From the NCBI RefSeq assembly GCF_000379725.1, contig NZ_KB903620.1:50663-114662 (forward strand): a DNA stretch of 64,000 bases, read 5' to 3'. The position numbers and the translations under genes are program-made. Source of the stretch: Cytophaga aurantiaca DSM 3654 (GTDB lineage Bacteria > Bacteroidota > Bacteroidia > Cytophagales > Cytophagaceae). The notes under the pieces were generated by a model, which saw only the letters and a program-made list of their open reading frames with translations, did no database searches and had not been told where the DNA came from. How positions within the stretch are numbered: position 1 is the first letter of the stretch; each line of letters starts with the position of its first letter. This document shows positions 6,949 through 16,818 of the stretch, piece after piece.

Positions 6949-8214
6949 TTAAAAGTACTGCCCTTCTACAAACAACACAATCAACTTAAACACTTCCTTA
7001 TACTTCGTCAACGGTAAGGTCTTAGCCACATCCTGCACGTCGTGATACGCTGCTATACCGCCTAGGGTATAGATAAAAAAACACGGAACTTTTCTTTTAT
7101 AAAACGGATAGTGATCGGAATTGGCAGCTTCGCCGCGCATTTTTACTGCAGGCAATAACTGTTCTTTTTCATTTATTGCAACAAGTTCATTGTACTCTTT
7201 CTTAAACACACTACCATTCACCACCATAATTCCATCGTCGCCTGTTCCAAGCAGATCCAGGTTGATCAGGAAATGAATTGCAGCTAGTTCTATGGTTGGC
7301 TTCCGCACAAAATAAGACGAACCGATCAATCCGGATTCTTCGCCGGCAAATGCTATAAACACCATGCTGTATGCGGGTTTATAAGCACTGTAGTAATGCG
7401 CAAGCTCAAGCAACATACTAACACCGCTAGCATTGTCATTGGCGCCAGGGAAATAGGTTTTATTTCCTAATGTTCCTAAATGATCGTAATGTGCCGTGAT
7501 CACAATGAATGAATCAGGCTTAACACTTCCTTCAATGTAACCAATCACATTGCGTGCAAGGTGTTTTGATACGACTTCGTTTTCAACTTCAAAAGAAATT
7601 GTCTTTATATCTTTTGAAAAAGCTGCTGCCAACACTTCGAAAAATGGCGTGTCGTACGATTCATCTGCCAAGCCCATGGTGAGCTTTGTATCCTGCAATT
7701 CAATAATGGCTGCTGCCGAATAAAGTTGCTTCAACAAATCAATGGATGACTCTGTAAATTCTTTAAAATGTTTTTTATAATAAACGACTACAACTTTGCT
7801 TAAATCTTTTTTCAGAAAATCTGCATACACATTCTTATCTGTAAAAATCAATGAGTCAATGTACAATAATGGGAACGTGCCTTTACCCGAACCGCAGGTT
7901 GATCGCACGATGTAATCCACTCCGGGTTTAAAGCTCCCTTTGTCGGATGCTAAATGCATTTTACCGGGAAAGGTATTTATTCCATAGGTAAACGACTGGT
8001 AATAATCTGCAGTAAGGGGCTTAAGTCCGATTGCCTTGAATTGTGCTGCAAGATATTCAGCTGCTAAGGCATCACCATTTAACGCAGCACCTCTGCCATG
8101 AAACTTTTTTGATGTAAGTATTGAAATGTTTTTTTGAACACGTTCTAAATCTTGCGCAAAAGAACTAAAAATATAAAGCTGTATAAAAACGATGATGAAG
8201 ATTTTTAATTTCAT
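6949..8214 (-). CDS. M28 family zinc aminopeptidase, exported
   Basis: The protein has 421 residues with a signal peptide ending near Ala20 (SSFAQ). The M28 co-catalytic zinc set is complete: His242 and Asp244 in AHYDHLG, Asp260 in ANDNASG, Glu292-Glu293 in AGEESGL, Asp320 in NLDLLG and His391 in AYHDVQD. A protease-associated-like region precedes the metal domain. It should release N-terminal residues from peptides in the periplasm or outside the cell. Its start overlaps the VanZ-like gene's stop by 4 bases, so it is co-transcribed downstream of gcvH and the VanZ-like gene. Confidence 0.9.
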   Translation of the reverse strand: MKLKIFIIVFIQLYIFSSFAQDLERVQKNISILTSKKFHGRGAALNGDALAAEYLAAQFKAIGLKPLTADYYQSFTYGINTFPGKMHLASDKGSFKPGVDYIVRSTCGSGKGTFPLLYIDSLIFTDKNVYADFLKKDLSKVVVVYYKKHFKEFTESSIDLLKQLYSAAAIIELQDTKLTMGLADESYDTPFFEVLAAAFSKDIKTISFEVENEVVSKHLARNVIGYIEGSVKPDSFIVITAHYDHLGTLGNKTYFPGANDNASGVSMLLELAHYYSAYKPAYSMVFIAFAGEESGLIGSSYFVRKPTIELAAIHFLINLDLLGTGDDGIMVVNGSVFKKEYNELVAINEKEQLLPAVKMRGEAANSDHYPFYKRKVPCFFIYTLGGIAAYHDVQDVAKTLPLTKYKEVFKLIVLFVEGQYF

Positions 8215-8600
8215 GTTACCTTTTTTCGATGAACAAAATAAAAAATAAACTGTGCGAGTACAATTCCAAACGTATTCGCAATAACATCGTATCGATCCGT
8301 ACCACGGTCTGGAATGTATTGCTGCATACCTTCTATCGCTATACCAAACAAAATAGTTGATACCCCAACAATTAAATATACGCTTGTTTGATTGCTATTG
8401 TTGCCGGAAAGGAAATAGGCTCTTAATACAAGCCAGGCAAACACTCCAAAAATTACAACATGAATGATTTTGTCGAACCTGAAAAGAGAAACACTGGGAA
8501 GGGATTTCCCCGGCATCAAGGTTGCGACTAAAATAAATATTCCCCAAAGTATGGCCGGACCATAAACTTTGAGGAATCTTATGTATTTATTATTAAGCAC
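8211..8600 (-). CDS. VanZ-like membrane protein
   Basis: The protein has 129 residues with about four membrane segments (about 12-30, 42-62, 74-90, 105-123). The VanZ-family signature is present: LMPGKSLP after the first helix, FDKIIHV at the second, and [23 protein letters not shown] before the last. The start is GTG at 8600, the only reasonable choice, and overlaps the gcvH stop by 8 bases, suggesting translational coupling. The family is named for a teicoplanin-resistance gene, but the single-domain members have no defined activity. It follows gcvH in many Bacteroidota. Confidence 0.85.
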   Translation of the reverse strand: MLNNKYIRFLKVYGPAILWGIFILVATLMPGKSLPSVSLFRFDKIIHVVIFGVFAWLVLRAYFLSGNNSNQTSVYLIVGVSTILFGIAIEGMQQYIPDRGTDRYDVIANTFGIVLAQFIFYFVHRKKVT

Positions 8601-8973
8601 CTACTAATGCTGTATATGCCGTTGCGTCTAATAATGCATTCAGATCTGAGGCATCCTGTATTGAAATTTTTACGATCCATGCTTTACCATAGGGATCAGA
8701 GTTGATCAACTCAGGTGCAGATTCCAATTCTGAATTGAATTCAAGAATTTCACCGCCAACCGGCATAAATAAATCTGAAACTGTTTTTACTGCTTCAATG
8801 GTACCGAAGATCTCTTCTTTTGAGATTGTTTGTCCAACAGTAGTAACATCAAGATATACAATGTCACCTAATTCCTTTTGAGCAAAATCTGTAATACCAA
8901 CATAAGCTGTATTACCTTCTACACGAATCCACTCGTGATCTTTGCTATACTTTAATTCAGACGGAAAGTTCAT
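8593..8973 (-). CDS. gcvH: Glycine cleavage system H protein
   Basis: A 126-residue lipoyl carrier of normal length. The lipoylated residue is Lys63 in [12 protein letters not shown], and the domain opens with the typical [11 protein letters not shown] segment. It carries the aminomethyl group from the P protein to the T protein in glycine breakdown. The P, T and L protein genes are not in the window. It lies between sprA and the VanZ-like gene, as in other gliding Bacteroidota, and has its own well-formed promoter at 8994-9026. Confidence 0.97.
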   Translation of the reverse strand: MNFPSELKYSKDHEWIRVEGNTAYVGITDFAQKELGDIVYLDVTTVGQTISKEEIFGTIEAVKTVSDLFMPVGGEILEFNSELESAPELINSDPYGKAWIVKISIQDASDLNALLDATAYTALVGA

Positions 8974-8993
8974 AATTATTAAGATTTGATACT

Positions 8994-9026
8994 CAAAAGT
9001 ACACTCTTTTTATATTGAAAACAAAA
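8994..9026 (-). promoter_or_regulatory. Bacteroidota-type promoter for gcvH
   Basis: On the minus strand, TTTTG (9026-9022) is followed after exactly 20 bases by TACTTTTG (9001-8994), an exact match to TTTG-N19/20-TAnnTTTG. The gcvH start codon lies 20 bases downstream. This uncouples gcvH expression from sprA. Confidence 0.75.
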
Positions 9027-9044
9027 CTGGAATCTTACCACCGG

Positions 9045-12000
9045 TTAAGATAGTGTAAATCTGATTTGCACCCCTATTGCAGTCGTCGCTCTTCGGTAAG
9101 ATGAAGATATTTTAGGACTGTTTATCGTCCGTTCAAAATACAGCATCATTGTAACACGCTGCGACATATTGTAACTCACCGTTGGCTTAAACTGAATATT
9201 GGTATTGCCCGATGTAACCGTTGCATTTTCAAGGAACTTACGTTGATAGGTAATCATATCATTGATCGTGAAGTTCACCTGAATATTCAATTCGTTTTTC
9301 AAAAACTTCTTCGCACCGCCTGTCAAAAACTTAGGTATCGGCAGATTCGAACGGGCAAAGCCAATTCCCACCTGCCAGGAATTATTGTAACTCTCCGTTA
9401 ATTGAGCATTGGACAACGACATATTCAGTATCCGCGTTCTGCTATACGTTACCCTGTATGAAACTTTATTTTTTGTGCGCGCATTGATCCCGATAAACGG
9501 AGCAAATGCTTCCGTAATCATTACACCCGTCATTACATATATAGGCACAAGCTGTCCGCTGGAATTCTTTTCAGTAGGTATTATGTTTGTATCATAAAAG
9601 TTACTGGTTGGCGTAACTACATTCGCATTGTAAATACTTTGTGACGTAAAACTACCAACAAAATACTGGCTGGAATATTTGTGTGAGATCGTTATCGATG
9701 AAAACTTCCTGGCAAGTGCTTTTGATCTTGCGAGGCCTGTATAGTCAATCTGCCAGCCGGGAAGCGGAATTTTTGGGATACCGCTTATGTTGATTTTATT
9801 GGGATCCTTCCCTGAGTATGCTGCCAGGAATGAAGGCAGCAAGACTGCCTGAGAATTTCCTGTATACGATGAATCGCTAGGAGTAGCTCCTAAACGGTCC
9901 AACATGATATCTCTATACTCTGTGTAATTTTGAAAATTCTTTGAAGAATTAGGATCCTTCGAGCCGGAGATGTGTTTATCAAATGCCGTTAAAATGGTAA
10001 TTGTCGAGATGGAATATGTACCAATCAATAATGGTTTTTCTGATATAAAGCCCTCCTTCGTTCCATCAAAACTTCTGAAACGCTCTGTATATGTATTCCC
10101 CTTCGAATATTTTGCTTCCAACACGACCTTGAAATCTTTTATGGGTTCTATATTCATACGGGCAATAATGTCTTGCGTCGACTTCTGCATATAAAGTGTG
10201 TTTAGCGAAGGGGCAGTTGAGATCCAGCCTTTACCAGCCGCATCCGTTCGGAAATTCGCATTCTGAGAACCGAATACAAATGGTGCCATGGTACCTATGT
10301 TCTGATTGTCGGTAAAGCCTAAATACTTAGGTGTCTCCATAAAGCCTGCTATGAATGTTGACTGTGCTCGAGTATAGGTAATGTTCGCATTGCGGATCAT
10401 CATCAGTGTTTTGAATGCCGCTTTGAGTAATGTTCTGTTTGGTGGAGGCGGAATGGTATCTTTAGGATCCGGTTTTTTTAATGGGGGTTTCGGTTTTTTC
10501 ATCTCCATCAAAAACTTGGACTTACTGTACAGTTTGTCCAGATCAAGTTTTCCATTTATAGAATTATCCTGCTTGTTCGAAATGGTATTCCCCAAGGTAT
10601 CTCTTTGTCCGAGTGCACCTGCAGTCCATGTATATCCTGCCCCATAAGTATAATCCATGCTTGTCCAGTTAAGCATTTTTATTTTATCCAATGGTACCCT
10701 GTACGTTAACGTATAAGTTTGATTAAATGCTTTAAGACGTCCCATCTTCATTAAATTCGACTTAAGACTATCGCTGTATTCCTTGCCACCAGGTGCTCGG
10801 TTTGGCTCATCAATCAAGGCGTCTGCATCTGCCCTGTAGGTTCCGGTGATCGATTTTGTAAAATTCCACATTAAGGAATAATTACGTTTGAATGTAAATG
10901 ATTTTGCATACAACGGATCCTGCACAAGTCCCTCTAATGGATTCGATTGATAATACTGTGTTGTTCGGAGTTCTCTCGTCAAATCTGCTTTAAAACTCAT
11001 TTGGCTCGGCATGAGTGCAAAATTGAAATCCTTCATCAAAGGCGCCAATGGACCTTTGGTGGCTTTCATTGATTTTAATGGTGTATAGCTCTTTGCGGCA
11101 TTAGAAAAATTGTACGCTAACGTCCCGTTATATTTTTCATATTCCATATTTTTAAGCTCGTAGCTGGTTTGCTTGGTTTGGGTATACCCAGCAGACAGCA
11201 TTAAATTTTCAACATCATATACATGCTTTTTAGACGTAGGTTTTACTTTTACCTTTTGAATTCCTGTAAAATTAATTGCCTTCGTCATGGTTTGATCTAC
11301 AATGAGTTTCCGGTATTCCTGGGGGTCAGCTTGACTATTGACGGATTGGTTAATAGACACATCGGGGTTTAACGGATCGTATTCCGGGCTTATAACTTTC
11401 CGGTTGAACCCAACATACATAGGCAGTTTAATACCTGTCTTCCCCGGAATGAATTTATCCATCTCTAGTTTGGTATTTAAGCCATATTCAAGTGTGTTCG
11501 CACGTTCACGCTGCGAAACCTTTTGATCCAGCGAACCGAAGCCTGCAGAGGTGTATCGTATGGATCCGTTTAATGTACCCAGATCGGCAAGATTGGCACT
11601 TAACGTTGCAGCATAAGCAATCGAAGAATGGCTGTTAAATCCGGTTGCCCTTAATTCATCTGCCCAGATACAGAATTTCATTGGATTTGCATTGCTACCG
11701 ATTGGGTTTTTAACGCCCAGCATGAGTGTCACAACAGCAGACAGATCGGGGTTTCCGACAACAACAATAATATTTCCATTTGGTAACTTACCGGTTGAGT
11801 AAGCAGATTGTAGAGACGCACCGCTGCTATTGCGTGCTACTTTTGCATTGACCAGATCTGTTATGTTTACAGAAATTTCATTCTGACTTCTCCATACTAC
11901 ATATGGATCCGTTGAAGTAATCGGTGTGGTAAAGTACAAGGGTACCTGTATCTCATAATAGTTGTTGGTATAATCTGTACCCAAACGGAGGATCGCATAT

Positions 12001-15000
12001 GCATCTGTACTATCGTGAATCGTATTTTTATCGTCATTACTTTCAGCATGAATGAACATTTCAATCTTCGTATAATTCATCAGATTTAAGTTCACATTTT
12101 TATATGCTGCACGAATAGATCCATCCTGTAACCCATCAATGCATAATCGAAGGGACTGTTCGTTTGTTCTTCTTGTTGTTACTGAAGTTGCATCGTAATC
12201 TCTACCAAAATCAGGAGGCAATACATAAGGTGTTGTATTCCCATTGGATGAACTGTTCTCTTCCACATTCACAACAGAAAGGTCTATAACGGATTCATCT
12301 GTTCTAGGCGCCAGGTTAGGTCCTTGCTGCAGATCCGGTAAATTGTATGGTCTCCATTGATTGGCCACCAACTGAAATTGAGCCAAACGCAAAACAACAG
12401 GAGATTTAAATCCTGTAACATAGGTGCGCATCCATTTAATGGATTTGTATCCTTGAATGCCTCCTACAATAGAATCGGGCGTACGGATAGGAACACGGAA
12501 TTGATACCAGGTTACCTGATCATTACCCGATCCATCAGAAGCAGTGATCGTAAGTGTTCTGGAGCTGACTATATAATTCTTTCCGACTTGAAATTCACTT
12601 GAATCAATTTTTATTTTGTATTCGTAGTACTCTTCAATGGTATTCAGGTTGTTGTCCTGATTCAGATCTTCGTTGTCCGGATAGCTTGAACTTGACGGCG
12701 TAATTGTAGTACCGTTATTTATAGGCGAGTTATTTTGCGTTAAGTTGAAATGTTTATATCGCTGCAATATGGTTAACTCTTTTGTATCCTGATCTGAGCC
12801 CAGATAATATTGAAAGTTATCTGAACATAAATCGTTTTCAATACCTGCGTATACACTCGGAGTTACCTTCGCTTTTATTGCTGCTGCGCGGGCAGCGAAT
12901 TTCGTTTTCTCTTTGTCGTCATTCAAACCGTCTAAACCTATATCCTGAAATGGGCGCGATGAAGGATTATTATCAAATGCATTTGTTATGTACTGCTGCG
13001 TTGTTATAAGTCCCCATGTTGTCTCAGTGGTTCCCGTATTTGAATCATCAACAGGTAAACCATTTTCAAACGATTGCAAATTATCGGGCAAAACATCTTC
13101 AGAGATACTTCCAAGGTTGAAATACAAATATCCTGTATTGTTTGGATCAAATGGCACACCGTCAATTTTAGTATGTCCGTTTGCCCCGTCAATAAAGGGA
13201 CTCAGCAGCCAGAACTCGATGTATTGAATGTTTGCATTGTCAAAATCAATATTGTTTTTAATTGCTTTTGTTATACCGCCCCAGCTGGCTCTTGGATTAT
13301 TTAATTTTCCATCCGAGCTCACATCATCCGTAAAATTGTATGCGCCTCGTTCTTCCGGATAAAAGGCCAGGTCTAATGTTGGGATATTTGTTACAGCAAC
13401 ATTTAAATCCTGATTAGGAAACAGCTCAAGCTGAGTAATGTTTCGCTCAAAGTGATTTGTAATATTTGTATAATCCAGATACGCCGGTAAACCGTTATTG
13501 GAACGGTAAAAAATATTATCAATATTATACCAGGCCAGTCGAGCTCTATGATATCCATTAATTAATCCAGTAGAGTCTGCCTCATCGATGCGTTGCGGTG
13601 TTGCAGACATTGTCCATGTAATCGGAGAACGTGTAAGATCGTATGGAGTTTTAGCACCTTCAAAATCATCTATAAAGGCAATCCCCTTTTCGTCGTTCCC
13701 ATTTTTGTCCAGTATCTTATTATAACCTGGAATAAACTGTGCAAATTCTCCTTGGAAACTAATGTTAGAAGGTGCTTTGGTTGATACAACCGGTAAGAAA
13801 TCTACTGCACGTGTCAATAGCCTTGAGCTTGATTTTATATTTGCATCAAAGCCCCAGATCGTATTTGCTGCAGGTTCATCACCAATGTTTACACGTGTGA
13901 TATTTGGAGCTTCATTTGAATGCAACATGGTAGCTCCCAATAAAATTTTATCGTTTACTTTATAATCAAAGCGGGTACCTAAAAATGATTTTCTTCTAAA
14001 ATTAAATAAATCCTGTTTTTCAAAACGAATCCGAATTTCCTGACCAGACGCAAGAATACTATTATCTAATATTTTTATTCGACCCAAACTATAATCAACT
14101 GTGTAATCCTTCCCTTCAACCAATGTTGTACTTCCTGCTATAACAACAACGGACCCTTGAGCTACGTTGATGCCGGGTAGCATAATTTCACTCGCTGTCC
14201 CTGCAGTATAGCGGCCCTTGAAGAAATATTTATTTTTACTGGCTACCTGAGAAGCATCCGATGCAGTCGAATCATAGAGTTCATTAAATACATACTTTTG
14301 CTTTAAATCTGTTTCAGTTGCCAGAAATTTACTGTCTAAATTTGACCCAAAGGGTTCCAGTACAGGAAATATAATACGCCCATTTCTTGAATCTACTGTA
14401 ATGCCTTCTACATAATCAAAGTTACCATCCGGCGCCGGATCATTATTCGGATTCAAATAATCCAGACCGCAAAGCTGCAAGAGCGGTACATCCTTTGTTT
14501 TTGCCCCTTGCTGTAAATTTGGAATATCTAAACCGGTAGCATCATCTTTATAGATGATTTTAAATTGAAAATTATCCCGCTGAATTTGAGTAACACCTAA
14601 CTGATAAATGTTTTTCATCATCAAATCCCAAGTAGGCAAGTGTGTTTTGATAACCGGGGGCTTGATCATTTTTGCAATGATCAATTCATTCTCATTAACC
14701 TTTGTCAAATCATCTGTTAATTCACCGACTGTATAACTTTCGTTGTTATAGGTATATTGATAGGCCACCAGCAACGCTTCATCTTCATTTAACCGCGACA
14801 TTAACGTAATGTATCCTAAGTCTGCGTTGAATGTAAATTCAGTCGGTAATAATTTTCGTGCACTTTTTAAATATGTATAATCGGTACCGTTTTGAAAATC
14901 GCAACCACACTGGATAGACATATTTGCCAGATCCTGATCCAATGTTTGTGCATTTCTATACTTAGTAACAGAATCTGAACTGGTATATAATTTATTTATT

Positions 15001-16208
15001 CCGTTGTATGGCACCTTAGGACCGAAGGGAGGTGGATCTGCTAACCCGTCCCGATAGAGTGAGTCACTTTCTCCTAAATCCAAATACCCTACAACACTTC
15101 GTAGATTGGCTGTTGTATTGTTACGGTTTGTAATGTATACATCCACACGTTTTATTTGTACGCCTGAAAGTATCGTTGGGATTGACTTGAGTGACTTTTC
15201 ATAATTTGCTCTGAAAAACTGGCTCAAAAAGAAGTGTCTGTAAGGTTCATATCCATCGGCTTTGATTTCAAAGGTACGTCCCTGCCCACCGCCTCCTATT
15301 TTAATTTCATCGAGTTTACCATCCTGTCTTGCAGCAACTGCTGTAACAGATAATCTCCCGAATTGCAATTTGGTTTTTATACCAAATAAATTTTGAGGAC
15401 CAGTCATCAAAGATGATTGCAAAGGCATGTTTACTCTTCCGACTTCGATTGCCTGAATGATGTCTTCTTCAAACGCTGTGTATTGGATCTTAACACTATT
15501 TTGAAATTCAAAGGCTGCTTTGGTATCCCAGTTAACTGTCAATTTTAATTTTTCACCAACTTTACCAATCACGTTCATACTGATCTGCTGATCAAAATCG
15601 AACAAGCCTGTTTTCTGTTGTTTAATTGGTAAAGATGGATTGTTAACCCGCTGAAAACGTCCTGCAAAATCAAGTGTAACTAAACCACTCGGACGAATGT
15701 CTACATAGTTACTACCAAACGGACCCTCAAGCCCTTTAATATGTTTGGTGAAGCCAAAAGGTTGTCCTGGTTTTGCTGCACCTCTCGGAGCATCAACTGC
15801 TGTATCGCCTCTGTTTCTCCAATAGTTGCGCAGCATTTGTTTGTTTTTGTAATTGTAGTATTCCTCAAAGGTCATGTAGGTCTGCGTACGGTAATCCATA
15901 TCGCCCACCTTTTCCCTTACAATATAATTTCCTGTAGCAGTATCAATTTCTACCTCTTCTGTAATATTGTCGGGGTTTTGAAGCTCAAGCGGAGATTTAT
16001 TTGTTTTATTGTTGTACTGATCTCCAACACGATCTTCTGTTTGATAGGTTGGTCTCCGCGACTTTGTACGGGTTGTACTATCTTCAGGCGTTAAAAGTTT
16101 TTTGAAAGAATATATAGACCTATACTGTGGACTAGACAATGCAGCCCAAAACACAAAAAATAGGGAAGCCCCTAAAATAGACAGTATGGTAATTTTCCTC
16201 AGGTTCAC
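9045..16208 (-). CDS. sprA: SprA, outer-membrane translocon of the type IX secretion system
   Basis: This giant protein of 2387 residues has a signal sequence (about residues 5-25, ILSILGASLFFVFWAAL), a periplasmic N-terminal part, and then a very long beta-rich region full of alternating aromatic strands and Asn/Asp/Thr turns. Recognisable SprA segments include the YRPF-type repeats of GLVTLDFAGRF, LLYNTDN-free barrel strands, and a C-terminus ending in QIRFTLS typical of an outer-membrane barrel. SprA (Sov in Porphyromonas) forms the huge barrel through which T9SS cargo and gliding adhesins leave the cell. The start is GTG at 16208, placed just before the signal sequence. It follows ruvA by 10 bases, with gcvH downstream; this order is conserved in gliding Bacteroidota. 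No frameshift is seen. The identification rests on size, architecture and synteny. Confidence 0.93.
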   Translation of the reverse strand: MNLRKITILSILGASLFFVFWAALSSPQYRSIYSFKKLLTPEDSTTRTKSRRPTYQTEDRVGDQYNNKTNKSPLELQNPDNITEEVEIDTATGNYIVREKVGDMDYRTQTYMTFEEYYNYKNKQMLRNYWRNRGDTAVDAPRGAAKPGQPFGFTKHIKGLEGPFGSNYVDIRPSGLVTLDFAGRFQRVNNPSLPIKQQKTGLFDFDQQISMNVIGKVGEKLKLTVNWDTKAAFEFQNSVKIQYTAFEEDIIQAIEVGRVNMPLQSSLMTGPQNLFGIKTKLQFGRLSVTAVAARQDGKLDEIKIGGGGQGRTFEIKADGYEPYRHFFLSQFFRANYEKSLKSIPTILSGVQIKRVDVYITNRNNTTANLRSVVGYLDLGESDSLYRDGLADPPPFGPKVPYNGINKLYTSSDSVTKYRNAQTLDQDLANMSIQCGCDFQNGTDYTYLKSARKLLPTEFTFNADLGYITLMSRLNEDEALLVAYQYTYNNESYTVGELTDDLTKVNENELIIAKMIKPPVIKTHLPTWDLMMKNIYQLGVTQIQRDNFQFKIIYKDDATGLDIPNLQQGAKTKDVPLLQLCGLDYLNPNNDPAPDGNFDYVEGITVDSRNGRIIFPVLEPFGSNLDSKFLATETDLKQKYVFNELYDSTASDASQVASKNKYFFKGRYTAGTASEIMLPGINVAQGSVVVIAGSTTLVEGKDYTVDYSLGRIKILDNSILASGQEIRIRFEKQDLFNFRRKSFLGTRFDYKVNDKILLGATMLHSNEAPNITRVNIGDEPAANTIWGFDANIKSSSRLLTRAVDFLPVVSTKAPSNISFQGEFAQFIPGYNKILDKNGNDEKGIAFIDDFEGAKTPYDLTRSPITWTMSATPQRIDEADSTGLINGYHRARLAWYNIDNIFYRSNNGLPAYLDYTNITNHFERNITQLELFPNQDLNVAVTNIPTLDLAFYPEERGAYNFTDDVSSDGKLNNPRASWGGITKAIKNNIDFDNANIQYIEFWLLSPFIDGANGHTKIDGVPFDPNNTGYLYFNLGSISEDVLPDNLQSFENGLPVDDSNTGTTETTWGLITTQQYITNAFDNNPSSRPFQDIGLDGLNDDKEKTKFAARAAAIKAKVTPSVYAGIENDLCSDNFQYYLGSDQDTKELTILQRYKHFNLTQNNSPINNGTTITPSSSSYPDNEDLNQDNNLNTIEEYYEYKIKIDSSEFQVGKNYIVSSRTLTITASDGSGNDQVTWYQFRVPIRTPDSIVGGIQGYKSIKWMRTYVTGFKSPVVLRLAQFQLVANQWRPYNLPDLQQGPNLAPRTDESVIDLSVVNVEENSSSNGNTTPYVLPPDFGRDYDATSVTTRRTNEQSLRLCIDGLQDGSIRAAYKNVNLNLMNYTKIEMFIHAESNDDKNTIHDSTDAYAILRLGTDYTNNYYEIQVPLYFTTPITSTDPYVVWRSQNEISVNITDLVNAKVARNSSGASLQSAYSTGKLPNGNIIVVVGNPDLSAVVTLMLGVKNPIGSNANPMKFCIWADELRATGFNSHSSIAYAATLSANLADLGTLNGSIRYTSAGFGSLDQKVSQRERANTLEYGLNTKLEMDKFIPGKTGIKLPMYVGFNRKVISPEYDPLNPDVSINQSVNSQADPQEYRKLIVDQTMTKAINFTGIQKVKVKPTSKKHVYDVENLMLSAGYTQTKQTSYELKNMEYEKYNGTLAYNFSNAAKSYTPLKSMKATKGPLAPLMKDFNFALMPSQMSFKADLTRELRTTQYYQSNPLEGLVQDPLYAKSFTFKRNYSLMWNFTKSITGTYRADADALIDEPNRAPGGKEYSDSLKSNLMKMGRLKAFNQTYTLTYRVPLDKIKMLNWTSMDYTYGAGYTWTAGALGQRDTLGNTISNKQDNSINGKLDLDKLYSKSKFLMEMKKPKPPLKKPDPKDTIPPPPNRTLLKAAFKTLMMIRNANITYTRAQSTFIAGFMETPKYLGFTDNQNIGTMAPFVFGSQNANFRTDAAGKGWISTAPSLNTLYMQKSTQDIIARMNIEPIKDFKVVLEAKYSKGNTYTERFRSFDGTKEGFISEKPLLIGTYSISTITILTAFDKHISGSKDPNSSKNFQNYTEYRDIMLDRLGATPSDSSYTGNSQAVLLPSFLAAYSGKDPNKINISGIPKIPLPGWQIDYTGLARSKALARKFSSITISHKYSSQYFVGSFTSQSIYNANVVTPTSNFYDTNIIPTEKNSSGQLVPIYVMTGVMITEAFAPFIGINARTKNKVSYRVTYSRTRILNMSLSNAQLTESYNNSWQVGIGFARSNLPIPKFLTGGAKKFLKNELNIQVNFTINDMITYQRKFLENATVTSGNTNIQFKPTVSYNMSQRVTMMLYFERTINSPKISSSYRRATTAIGVQIRFTLS

Positions 16209-16218
16209 AGGGGGATTC

Positions 16219-16818
16219 TCAAGACATTTTTAAGGCCTGTTTTATCAGGTCTTCTAGCGTTAATGGATTAGAACTGTTTTTTAAAATTAAATCGATGTTT
16301 TTTTCGGCGATACTTTTGGTAAAACCCAAGGTTATCAAGGCTGTTAACGCTTCAGATCGGATACTATTGTGTGGTATAGAAAAATTCTGTTTTGAATCTG
16401 ATGAAGAAAGAAGGTAGTCTTTTTTCATCTTATCTTTTAATTCTAAAATTACCCGCTGAGCTGTTTTAAGACCGATGCCTTTTACAGCCTGAATTACCTT
16501 AACATCCTCACTAACAATAGCATCCCTCACCTCTTTTGGATTTAAAGAAGAAAGCATAACCAAAGCAGTGCCCGGACCAATACCACTTATTGAAGTCAGA
16601 TGTAAAAACATTTCTTTCTCTAACAATTCAGCAAATCCAAAAAGCGTATGTGCGTCTTCTTTAATATGCAAAAAAGTATGAACCTTTGTCCTTTCTAAAT
16701 CTTTAACCTGAGAATAGGTATGCAATGATATTCGTATTTGATATCCTACCCCTTGTACATCCACAATTATGTAAGTGGGATCCTTATGTGTCAGCTTGCC
16801 CTCAATGTATGCAATCAT
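16219..16818 (-). CDS. ruvA: Holliday junction helicase subunit RuvA
   Basis: A 199-residue protein of normal RuvA length. It opens with MIAYIEGKL and the OB-fold region, has the helix-hairpin-helix pair TSISGIGPGTALVMLS (about 71-86) and AVKGIGLKTAQRVILELKDK (about 110-130), and ends in the mobile domain III (LTALITLGFTKSIAEKNI) that contacts RuvB. It binds four-way DNA junctions and directs RuvB-driven branch migration. Its start overlaps the maeB stop by 4 bases and sprA follows 10 bases later, so maeB-ruvA-sprA can be one transcript. Confidence 0.97.
   Translation of the reverse strand: MIAYIEGKLTHKDPTYIIVDVQGVGYQIRISLHTYSQVKDLERTKVHTFLHIKEDAHTLFGFAELLEKEMFLHLTSISGIGPGTALVMLSSLNPKEVRDAIVSEDVKVIQAVKGIGLKTAQRVILELKDKMKKDYLLSSSDSKQNFSIPHNSIRSEALTALITLGFTKSIAEKNIDLILKNSSNPLTLEDLIKQALKMS

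Noticed and set aside
9400-16100. Many long open frames antisense to sprA
   Set aside because: They lie opposite a single intact gene, have no recognisable domains or starts, and are what a long coding sequence produces by chance.
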